Assembly: GCF_022605725.1 (NCBI RefSeq)
Contig: NC_065554.1
Coordinates: forward strand, 21,657,100 to 21,721,099
DNA from: Anthonomus grandis grandis
Lineage: Eukaryota > Arthropoda > Insecta > Coleoptera > Curculionidae
Reading direction: 5' to 3'
Length of the DNA: 64,000 bases
Part shown: positions 34,401 through 46,400 of the stretch, in pieces
How the letters are laid out: each line of letters opens with the position of its first letter
How positions within the stretch are numbered: position 1 is the first letter of the stretch
The notes under the pieces: generated by a model
The model's input: the letters and a program-made list of their open reading frames with translations, nothing else
What the model was told of the DNA's origin: nothing
Databases searched by the model: none
Made by a program: the position numbers and the translations under genes

Positions 34401-37400
34401 TATTTTTAGCAGAAAATTTTACATAACGAAATAATCATAAATAAATGGTAGTAAAAGTATTTACATATAAAGATTATTTAAACAATCTTTATCAATATTT
34501 TTATTTTATTTGTTTAAACATTGACTGAAGAGGCAAGATTTAATTTTCAATCATTGATTATATACGATACGTATTTTGCTATGCGGCTTCTTAGAAGTTT
34601 GTTTTTCTCTCGTTTGCTGGTATTTTTCAGTTTCCCATTTAAAAAAACTAAAAGAATTTTCAAAAAACTAAGAGAATTGTTTTTCTCTTCCTAGTATTAG
34701 TACATCCCCGATAAGCACACTCGTTAATTTTGCTTGAATTTGACATAATTCAAAACAATAATAATACAAAATAATACGCCAAACATGCAAAAACTCCCTT
34801 AGACGATGCTGGCGAGCTCCGCTAAACAATAATGAGACACAAACGGCAAAAAGATTTCCGCGCGCGTTTGAGCGTGGCGCCATCTATCCGCCGCGCGCTT
34901 TTTGGGTCACGTTTTTGCCCGTAAATATGCGTATCTTCTCGCCTTTTCAATCAACGCCGAAACACTTGAGCACTTGGAAGCCAACATACGACGCGTGATT
35001 GCCGAAATACAGCCTGCAGTACTGGAAAGAGTGTGTGAAAATTGGACCTCTAGATTACGCCACGTACGCGCCAGCCGTGGGGGTCACATGCCCGAAATCA
35101 TTTTTAAATATTAATCCAAAAAAAATTCTTTAATATAAAAGCAAATTCGTTCATATCAATAAAATATTTTGTGTTTAATTTCAATTTAAAGTTCTCCGCC
35201 TCTAAAAAAACACCCTTTATTTTCTCTGCTCTTTAAATCATGCTTTTTCTTTATATGAACAGTCTATTTTCTTTTTCATCTCTGAGGTATTTATTTTTCC
35301 GAGTTTTATAAAGTTGCAAAAGAAACATCCGGTAAAAATGCTGAAATGCTTCCTTTGAATGATTTTTTTTAATATTTCATTTTTTCATATTATTTTATCA
35401 TCAATATTGTTTTACAATATATCCGATTATACCTATAATGAGTATACCTTTCACTCTTCCTCTCATAAAGTCCTTATAGCCAGGTCAAGTAACTAAAAAA
35501 AAAGAGAAAAAGTGATTGCAAGTTTAAAAAAAAACTGACGAAATGTTCATAGGAAGAAACTGATGATGATCGTCGACAGCCGAAACCTCAGTGGAAAATC
35601 TATAAAAATATCTTGACTTAGGGAAAAATATCATAGGAGTAGAATTTTTTTTTCGAAAAAAATCAGGTTTTGTTACCATTACAGGATATGAGGCGGTGGG
35701 CTGTAATTTCTCTCAATCATGTTCTAAGAATTTCATTCTTAGTATAAACCCAATAATATTTTGGCACATTCTAAGAATACTATGACTTATTGAGCTTAAA
35801 ATAAAATTTGTTTATATATCCAACCACTTCTCTTAATAATAAGGCTGCAATTGCAAAGAAGCGAAACATCTCAGACCATGTTCTGAGAATACGAGATATT
35901 TCGGCACATTCCAAGAATATTAAAAATTCAGGAAGAAATATCCACAAAACGTGTCCGTAACGTAACTTTGTTTATTTTCTCATGCACTTTTCTTAATAAT
36001 AAGACCACAAAGAACCGAGATATCATCAAGATCTGCGTATAATCTCATTACGTCCTCTCTAGTAGCTTTATTTTTAAAACCGCCAAGTGGAAAGCGGCAC
36101 TAAAACAAAGAAATAATGACCTACTTTCCACTATGCTTTTTTCTTATTTGCCCCTCTGGTAACCTTTTAAAGTTTATTTTTTAAACAAGCTCATCGTGTT
36201 TATTAACACAACTTGAACCGATTTAAAGCAATACACATTACACCCGTTCCCGAAACAATAAATCTATTACCTACAATGATACGTGGATTAAATTAAGAAA
36301 CAATAAAATTATGAAGAAAAATCGGGTCATGAAAAACGTAGTTTACTTAACAAAACACCAGAGTTGACGGAAAGTTTATTTAGTTAGTCGACAGGACGGA
36401 ATGTGTATAGTATAAATGATTTTTTGTTTTGTGCAATATTTTAACTTTATTATTCTACACATGTATATACACCAAGACCAAGTGATTCCTATTAATTCTC
36501 CCTTCTATTAATTTAAAAGGTTTAAGTCAAGTTTTTACAAGATATTAATTCAGATCATCAGGGCTTCCATTAATCAGAAATTGCCCCCTCTAACATCATC
36601 TTTTAATATTGCCCATATTGAGTGAAAGGATGAATTTTGCACAGCATTCAAGTTTATCCAACTTAATATCTTTAAAATGCATCTTGAAATTCTCTTTCAC
36701 TTTTGGTCAAATATCATAGTGATTGGATCATAAATCAGGAACTTTTTGGTTACGATTTCGAATTACGTTAAAGAGGATACTGTCTTTGAGAACTGACATA
36801 ATTTAATTACTACAATTGGGTTTTATGGCTTCATGTTTGTGAAGAATTCCAATAAACTGATTAGCGTATTCTGACTGGAAATTACTTGGTCTTTTTGGTA
36901 GGTTCTACTAGGGATAGACTTTGGGAGTCACCAAAAATTGTCTTCTTTATCACCTCATTCAATTTGTTATGCAAAAAATACTATTAGCTACAAATTACAA
37001 GACTAAATATATAAACATTGCCAATATTGGAGGTTTCAATAATCTACTGCTGTACCATTAAGTGGAAGTGAAAGAATTTCTGTTGGAAACTTTTAGGTTA
37101 TAGTTTCACTTAATTTTATTAAAGAGAAAACTGCCTTTAATAACTGAGACAATTTGTTTACTACAATTGCCTATTGTTTGTGAACAATTCCAATAAACTG
37201 ATTAGAAATGACCTGGACTCTTTGGTAGGGATGTGCTCTCGGGCCATCAAAAATTGCTTCCTCTATCATTTCTTTCAGTATGGACTATAATACATAAAAA
37301 TGAGTTATTAGACAGAAAAAAAAATGTTCATCTGTTTTATCCCAACAATAACAATGTTGCAGCAGTTTACCATCAGAACTTCACAGAAACGAAGGAAAAG

Positions 37401-40400
37401 ACATCTTTATGCAAAGAAAATGAAACGGTTTTCCATTTTCTAATATTCATTTGAGAGAGAGAGAATTTAGGTTTGTAAGGGCGCATCAGCATCTGAGGCC
37501 ATTTAGCACCCTGTACGTTTTTTTTTTTAATATTTTATTATAGATTTACTTCCTTTAAGAATTCTATTATATTCTTTATATTTTCTTTGTTTGGTTCAAG
37601 AATATGTTTTAAGTTTGGGGTGATTGGTAAATTGTGTTTTATTTTAAATGTATGCAGTCTATTGCAATGTGCAAAAATATGTTTTATGGTGAGATTATAA
37701 TCGTTGCAAAAGGGGCATATTGGTTGATTTTCCTTCTTTAAGATATATTCATGAGTGGTTTTAGTGTGGCCTATCAGAGTTCTAAAAATAATTGATTGGT
37801 CTTTTCTGTTTAAATTTACATCTAGGTAAGGTGAAGGTTGTATTTTGATTATCTCAAGGAGCTTATTGTCGGTTTCGTCTAAATCTAGTTTTAGTTGAGT
37901 TAAATTTTGTATTTTGTTATGTATTTGCAGGAATAGATCTCTGTAGTAAAAGGTATTTGATAGTCTAGAACAAATACCAGTTGGATTTTTTATCAGCTGT
38001 TTCATTCCCGTCTATACCTATGTGACTGGGAATCCAGATAAAACTAATATTTTTACCATTTCTATTGCATTTGATTTTTTTGAATATTTATGAATGATGG
38101 GTGCTCACCACTATACCTTTTGAGAGTATGTAATGAGCTGAGAGAGTCTGTAGCAATTAAGAATTTATTGAAAGATGATGTTTTTATGATAGTAATTGCT
38201 TCTTCAATAGCATGTAATTCTGCTGTAAGTATATTGCTATTTAAATTTATTTCACAACTTTGTGAGAAATATTTTGAGAAAAAAGCTGAGCTGGTATGTG
38301 TATTTGTCTTAATAATGGTGTAAAATTCATTTCTCATAATTTGGTGATGTGTGAATTCTTTATTGAATTTAGTTAGATTTAAGTTTATATCTATATTAAG
38401 GTATATCCAGGGTGGAAAGCTATAGTTGGTATGATGGCCTATTTCAGGGAGTTTTATATTATACATTGTGAGTGATTTCATTAGTATTATGCTAGGTGGA
38501 ATAGTTTGATTGCTTCGACTATATAAATCTTCTGGTATTTGTATTGGAAAAAAAAATTTATATAATGGATGATTTGGTTGACACCATAGTTTGGTTGAAT
38601 ATTTTAGGAGTAGTTGTGTGCGTCTGATGTTGAGAGGGGTGATTCCTGTTATACAATTTAAGCTGGTAATTGGACTAGTTGGGAAAGTTCCAGTACACAC
38701 TCTAAGGCATAGATTTTGTATTGGATTTATTGTATTTATATATGATTTCCTTGCAGATGTTTAAAGTATACTTCCATAGTCTATTTTTGGTCTAATAATG
38801 GTAGTGTATATTTTTAGGAGGGTCTTGTAATCACTCCCCCATTTTGAGTTTGCTAAAATCTTTAGTAGGTTTATATCAGCAGTGCATTTAATTTTTAAGT
38901 GTTTAAAATGGTCTTTCCAGGTCATTTTATTGTCGAAAATTAATCCTAGGAATTTGTTTGATATTACATTAGGAATTTCGGAATTTTGTGTTTCAATAAT
39001 GTTTGTCTTAGGGCAGTTTCTTTTTTTACAGAAATGTATTGTATTAGATTTATTTGGTGAGAAAGTGAATCCATTTTTATGTGCCCAAGATGTAATGTTA
39101 TTGATGCTTTTTTGCAATTTTCGTTGACATATTTGACTATCTGAAGATGAGTGATATATTACTATGTCATCAGCGAATATTCTACAATTTATATATGGAG
39201 GAATAGCTGATCTTATACTATTTATAGCGATTATAAATAAGGTTGGGCTGAGTACAGATCCTTGAGGAATATCATTTTCTAGTATAAATTTTGAGGAGAG
39301 GGTATTTGCTATTCTTACGCAGAAGGTTCTGTTTGTCAAGAATTTTTTTATGAAGTTTGGTAGATGACCTCTTATTCCCCAAGAAAATAGAGTTTTAATA
39401 ATATTGTATTTCCATGTGGTGTCAAATGCACGAGTTAGGTCAAGAAAAGTAGCAACAAGGTGATTTTTCTTAGCAAAGTTTTCATATAAATCTAGAGTAA
39501 ATCCCATTATATGGTCAATTGTAGATTTCCCCTTGCGAAAACCAAATTGATTTGGATCAATGAGATCAATGATTGTCTTTTCTAAGTACCACATCAATCT
39601 AAAATTTACTATTCTTTCTAAAATTTTGCTTAAATGGTTTGTAAGGGTTATAGGTCGGTAGCATTCTATATTGGTATGTGAATGTATATGAGTTGAATGT
39701 CTCTATGGATCAGGGAAAGAATCTGTGGACCAGATGTAATTATCGTACTTCAGTAGTTTATGTAATGCTTCATTTGGGAGATTTGCAATCATTGGGACCA
39801 AAACCTCGTCTGGCCCAGGTGAGCGATTTTTGCTACACTTTATTGCAAGTTCTAGTTCTTTAATGGTTATAGGCAGATTGTATGAGAATTCAGTATCACT
39901 ATTGAAGTTTATTTCTGTTTTTTCAATATTTGATTTTATCGTTAAAAATTTTTCGTCATAGTTATGAGATGCTGATATATTCTGAAAATATTCTCCAAAG
40001 CAATTTGCTATTTCAAGAGAGTCTTCTAGCCATTCAGTATTATGCATTATCCCATTTATAGTATTTGAGGGTTTGCCCTTTAGTCTATTAATTCTTGACC
40101 AAAGTTCTTTGCTTGTCATTGATGAGTTTATGGAGGATACATATTGCTTCCAGGAAGATTTTTTTGCGCTTTTTGTGACACTTTTTGCCTTTGCTCTTGC
40201 TCTTTTATAAGAGATAAGGTTTTCGGTAGATGGAGAGTGTTTAAATTTGTTTAGGGCTTTTTTTCTTTCTGTATAATAAATATTCATTTGAGAAACTCAA
40301 TCGTTTCCTGGAATAGTTGTTTGGTCTTGTTCAAATCATTGCCAGCAATTTCATATTAATTAATGTGCAACAGAGAGAAAAAAGCCAAAAGTAATTTGTA

Positions 40401-43400
40401 AAAATTGCAGCTTTCGAAAATGAATTCAAATATGAATGGAGCAATCTTATTCATATACGAGGAAAATAGATAGTCTGGTCTTTACATAAAATTTACTTAA
40501 ATAAATTTACTTTACATAAAGTACTTAAAAATTAAGCGTTTTTTTTCTGAAGATTGATGGATAATGAAGTGTCTACGAGTATCATCAAGTATAACTGAAA
40601 CAAAATTACCAGAAACAGTGATTCAATTGAGCATACATCTAAAATATCTGAATTTGAATCTAAAAAAGCTGTATTTAAATCCGGATATCGGATAGAGAAA
40701 AAAATACAAATTTAATATTTAAGATCAGAAATCTGAAATTGTTGACCTTTTATTTGAAATTTCTTTTTGTGAACTGTTACGATGGTAAAAACTTGTGCCG
40801 CACCATGGGAACCGTCATCATAAACATAGAACAGGGGATCAAAGAAATAAACAAACCTAAATAAAAAGTTATTGAGAAAATGCTTTTCTTAGATAGGTAC
40901 CTTTACTCTAATTGTGTACGTTAAAAAAACGAAAGAGTTCATAAACGGTAATATTGTTTATAATTTAAAGCATTATTAATAAATATTTATTATGTAAAGA
41001 TAATTTAACGACGTCACTGGTAAAATTTTCTTGTGTCGGTGGAATAAACAATGCGATCGAGCGGCGTTGCGATGTTGTTACCTTTTTCTCTAATATACGT
41101 ATCATCATTCAACTTTGAATATTGACTGCTTTATAGAGTATCTTATAATATTTTATTTAAAAAAATGCTTCATATTTTATTAAAGAAGAACAGCAGTATT
41201 ATTCTGTGCCTGTCAAAATAAGTGACAATAAGCATTTGACATCATTGCATCAGACTTGTTGCAACCAAACAAACTGCCAATAGTTCCACGACAATGCTAA
41301 TTCCAGCCTTTTAATGTTCTAAGTTAATTACATTTGCTATTTTACCTTTAAGAATTATTGTGATGATTTAGTTAGTTTCAGTGTGAACTATAGTCGAATA
41401 TGGGGGTTATTGATCACAATTCTTACTTTAAACTCTACATTTAAATTCTTTTTTTTTTCTACCTAAAATATGAGATTTAAAGTTTAACAATTGAATAGTT
41501 TTTGATCCCACACATGTAAACCTTGTCACGAATTATCAATGCTTAAAATTTGAGGGATGCATAATTTCTAAATATCACTTTATTCAACTGCATTTAAGTT
41601 AAGTTTATTGATGCCAATAGTTTTATTTTTAATATACAGGGTGATTCAAAAGTAAGCGGCATCCTTTCAGGGGCGTAATCCTTGTATGAAAATAAGGCAA
41701 AAAGTTCATATTAATATGGGTCCGAAATTGCTTCCTAAGGGAGCTACGCCCCTTTGAATAGGACCCCTTGAAGACAATTTTTTCTCTATAACTTTAAAAC
41801 CCTTTAGAATTAAATTTTGAAAATTGGTGTACTGCATAAACATTTTGTTGTGAATAAGATTCTAAATTCAAATTTTTTAAATTTTATTCAGGTGCGTCAC
41901 ATGCGGGGGTTGGTAAGGGTAAAACATCCCTTTTTCTTTTACTCTTTAGGTTATTGTGATTTTGTTTGAAAATTATAAAATTTTAGAGTTTTATACGTAA
42001 AAAAGGTACTCTTAGTTCAATTCGATAGAGCGTACCATTTACGAGAAAATCGACTTTGAACATTTTCTGATTGCGTATGTTTAATACATAATAAAATTAC
42101 TGGATACGCATTTAAAACGAAGTTGGCGGTTGTTTTTAGGTTTTTGGCATTTAAATGACTGATAAATGTCATTGTAAAATACAATTTACTTTGTCAAAGT
42201 AAAATTAGTTTCATAGAGTGTTTTACAAATTACTATTTATTATTAATAAGAAGGGCATTGCCTTTGTTGAGTTTGGTACTTTGTGTTTCTAAGTTTAAAA
42301 AGCAAACATGGATTTTACGTATCAAGAACAAGCTGATATTCACATTATGTTTGGCAGAGCATTTGGTAATTGTGTTGAAGCAAGACGATTGTATCATAAG
42401 GCATTTCCTAATCGACGAGTGCCACACCGTACGGTTTTCGCAAGAGTAGATCGTAATTTAAGGGAAACAGGTAAATTCAAAAATGTGAGTAATATCGCAT
42501 AATATCTACTTAAATTTTGCTTAAGGAACATTTCAAAGACAGGAAGTTGTTGGGCGACCAAGAAATGCCAGAACCCTAGCATTAGAAGAACGCGTGCTAG
42601 ATCGTATTGAAGAAGATCCATCTTTGAGCACTCGCACCATCGCAAATCAAGAAGGGTCCTCTCAGGCAACCGTATGGAGAATTTTGCACGATATGTTACT
42701 CTACCCTTATCATATTCAACGGGTTCAGGCTTTGGAAGAGCGAGATTTCCTTCCTCGTGTACACTTCTGTAATTGCCTAGAAGAAAACAGCGTTGCTTTT
42801 GAAAATTTTGAGAAGAAAATTTTATTTACTGACGAGGCCGGCTTCACAAGAAACGGAATTTTCAATTTCCACAACAACCACCTATGGACGGATGAGAATC
42901 CCCATGCTACGGTACAGAAGGCACATCAGCAGCAGTTTAGTTTAAATGTGTGGGCGGGAATAATCGATGGGCATTTAAAAGGACCTGTATTTATGCCGCA
43001 ACGACTTAATGGACAAATTTACACAATTTTTTTACAGAATGAATTACCACAAATATTAGAAAATCTACCACTTCAATTACGAGCACAAATGTGGTTTCAC
43101 GATGGTGCTCCCTCACATTTTAGCATTCTCGCTAGAGAACATTTAAATAATGCCTATAAAAACCGCTGGATAGGTCGTGGGGGTCCCGTGCCATGGCCAC
43201 CACGGTCTCCTGACCTAAACTCCCTTGATTTTTATTAATGGGGACACCTAAAACAACTAGTTTATTCCCGCCCTATACCCAGTATTGATGTTCTCAGGAA
43301 GGATTTCAGACAATTAAAAACAATCCAAGAATTCTACCACGTGTGCACCATAATCTAATAAAAAGATTAAGAGCTTGCCGTGACGCGAATGGTAATAATT

Positions 43401-46400
43401 TTGAACACTTTCTATAAATTGTTAAATGAAATGTGAGTAAAAAGTGTCTTTTTTGTCGATCGTAATGCGAATTAATTTTCATCAATAAACATACGCAATC
43501 AGAACATTTTCAAAGTCGCTTTTCTCGTAAATGGTACGCTCTATCGAATTGAACTAAGAGTACCTTTTTTACGTATAAGACTCTAAAATTTTATAATTTT
43601 CAAACAAAATCACAATAACCTAAAGAGTAAAAGCAAAAGGGATGTTTTTACCCTTACCAACCCCCGCATGTGACGCACCTGAATAAAATTTAAAAAATTT
43701 GAATTTAGAATCTTATTCACAACGAAATGTTTATGCAGTACACCAATTTTCAAAATTTAATTCTAAAGGGTTTTAAAGTTATAGAGAAAAAATTGTCTTC
43801 AAGGGGTCCTATTCAAAGGGGCGTAGCTCCCTTAGGAAGCAAATTCGGACCCATATTAATATGAACTTTTTGCCTTATTTTCATACAAGGATTACGCCCC
43901 TGAAAGGATGCCGCTTACTTTTGAATCACCCTGTATTTATAATAAACCCAAGGGTTTTGTTTTAATTCGGTTTCAACTTGATCCTTTTGTTTGATTAGAC
44001 CATGAACAGCAAAACTGTCCCATAGGGTAAAACATTCTACTTTTATTAAAGGATCAATTACATTAAAAAAAAACTAACGGAGTGACCGACAAGCATTCAA
44101 GCAAGCTCTTCTTATCTATAGATACTATTTCCATCTCTCTGTACTCTAACGACCGAACTATTTCTGTATTTCTAATCATTCAATTTTCTCCTTCGTTTAG
44201 AACCAATTTAACAATGAATTCATAAATCTTAACGGTACAACAATAAAAAAAAAACAAGAGCAACGAAGCCAAACTAGTGGCAATTACTCCGCAACAAAGA
44301 AACCTGAATTGTCCGGCCGCCAATTGTCCATTTAATCCCCATTAACCGGCTTAGAATACGTGAAAATTAGACGTAGGTCGAAAGTTCATTACTCGTGCTT
44401 CCGCAAGATTATTATTATTCAAAAGGGGAACATTAAAAATGCATTCAATTGGATTTCCTTTTCGTTTTACGAGTACTCTCACGATATGGCTATTTGAAAT
44501 CAATTTGTTATTATTGCAATTTCTATTTTATTGTACGTGATTTTAAATGGAATTTAATCTGTTTCATAACTTTTATAGTGATTTGGTGAAACTGTTTAAT
44601 CACCATGTAATTATTTGTTAAAGGTTATTTAATTATAAATAATGAAGGCCTTACATAACAGTACAAACACTAAAATTAATACTTTATAATTAAAGGTAAA
44701 TGGGAATATTCTATGAGACCATCAAAGTTGGGTGGCCCAAAAGCAGAAACCTTTTGTCCTTTAACCTTACAGTCATATTATTAGCTGTTTTAATACTCTA
44801 ATCGAGGAAGCATCATCTGATTCCTTACAGGAATATTCATAGGCTGAATGAATTCTGGATCCAGAATTTAAACCACTGCCACATTTAAAGATCCATTCAT
44901 CCTTCTCATCGATTTTCAAGATTTTGCAGCCTTTCCTTCTGTTAATAATTGCGTTTATTTTACCTTACTCTATTTTAGAGTGAAATAATAGAATAATGCA
45001 AAAAATATAATAAAACATTCTTAAAAAAAATCTCTTTGGATACGTTATTTATAGCACTTGAAAACAGTATCCTAGAATCCTTGAGGAAGTAAGCTTAATA
45101 TAATTTCTTTTTTGTAGATTCGTGGATATTTGACTTTCCACAAAACCTTTAGAAAAAAAATTCTTCCTGAAGACCAGAACCCTCTCTCTACCTCATTTTT
45201 ATATGAATATCTGAATGAAATCAAGCTAAAATGAAAAATATGAATGCTACAGGCTTATGGATCTATACGTAGTCGAATTTTTTCTCGTTTCGTCAGAAAA
45301 AAATAAAAATTGACACACAGTCATTGACAGCCAATAGTTCTGAAGGAAATTGAATTTTGTTTCAACATTTATAAGAAAAACTTCATTTTTATACGAGAAA
45401 TGACAAGGACTGCAATTTCCAAATTTTGTAGTGTATGAATGTATTGGACTTAAAAAATATTTATTAGAAACTATTCCACAAAAACTAGTGTTTCTAGCAA
45501 AACTTCATAAAACGTTCAAAAGACAACCTCAACTGATTTAACGGTCATAATAACCTCTTCATCAACCAATCACCATCAAATAATAAAAAAAATGAGCCAA
45601 CGTTGTTGCCATTTTTACCAATCGCCGTCACTGGGACGCCGTACACCTATCACAGGTGTGGCACACAAGTCAAATCACCAGCAATGAATCACCCTGCTCA
45701 TTACCCCTAGTTTAAAAACATTTTTAATGCATCTATCACTCGTTGTGTGCTTACCTTATCAACGAAATTGTTTATTAAACAATCGCGGTGACGTCAAAAT
45801 AAATTATTACACCAGAAAAACCTGATTTTGGTCCTTCGAGCCGGGCTTTTGAACGGAACAAAACCGCACTTTTGTTCACTAAACCTGAACACTGGTTGAC
45901 CATTAAAGGGATTTTTGAATGATTTTTTTTTCTGTCATAATAAAAAGGGAAAATGTGGCAGGTGTTATCCGCGAAAGCGCGACCAGGTACTAACGTACGC
46001 GAGGCGATGGTACGCGGACCAGACGGTTGGAAAGGAGTACCGCGATGAAGAAGATGGAGGGGGGGCAAAGGTGATATTAGTTGACTTGTTGGCTTTTTGA
46101 TATTTACCAGGTGAGGTGAAAAAGAAAAATAACGTAGTTTAAATGAGAAAGTGGAGAGATAGGTTTTGTGGTACCACGAGAATATCGCCATTAATATGGT
46201 TCCTATAAGTGTTGTAATTTTTTTTTGTTAGGCATATCTCCTCTTGAATCTCCTGTCAATTATTATGACAAATAATCACATTAAATACACAAAAAATTGT
46301 CTTGAGCCAAAATTATTTTTTTTGTAAGCAATTTGTTGGATGTTAGATTTGAAGGGACCCGGTCAACATCCAACATTCTTCATGTTAAACAACGCATTGA

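Larger units (their letters stand above)
41637..43933 (+). mobile_element. Mariner-like DD41D element with about 447-bp inverted repeats
   Basis: A complete 2297-bp element, CAGGGTGATTC...GAATCACCCTG, flanked by TA (41635-41636, 43934-43935). The transposase starts at 42308 (MDFTYQEQADIHIMFGRAFG, PNRRVPHRTVFARV), is interrupted at 42485-42525, resumes in another frame (QRQEVVGRPRN, ALEERVLDRIEEDPSLSTRT), and has catalytic blocks KILFTDEAGFTRNGIF, WFHDGAPSHF and WIGRGGPVPWPPRSPDLNSL then DFY. Spacing second to third Asp is 41. A TAA at 43236-43238 lies exactly where DFxLWGH continues, so the tail (WGHLKQLVYSRP) is out of reach. Same family group as 31133-33461 but clearly a different subfamily. 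Confidence 0.93.

Noticed and set aside
35560..35587. Complete hammerhead ribozyme
   Set aside because: CTGATGA and GAAAC are present but the sequence between them does not form a convincing stem II, and stems I and III could not be closed.
45775..46191. 138-codon minus-strand frame
   Set aside because: No recognised domain; composition follows the local CpG patch. I kept only the splice donor and CRE as a candidate regulatory feature.
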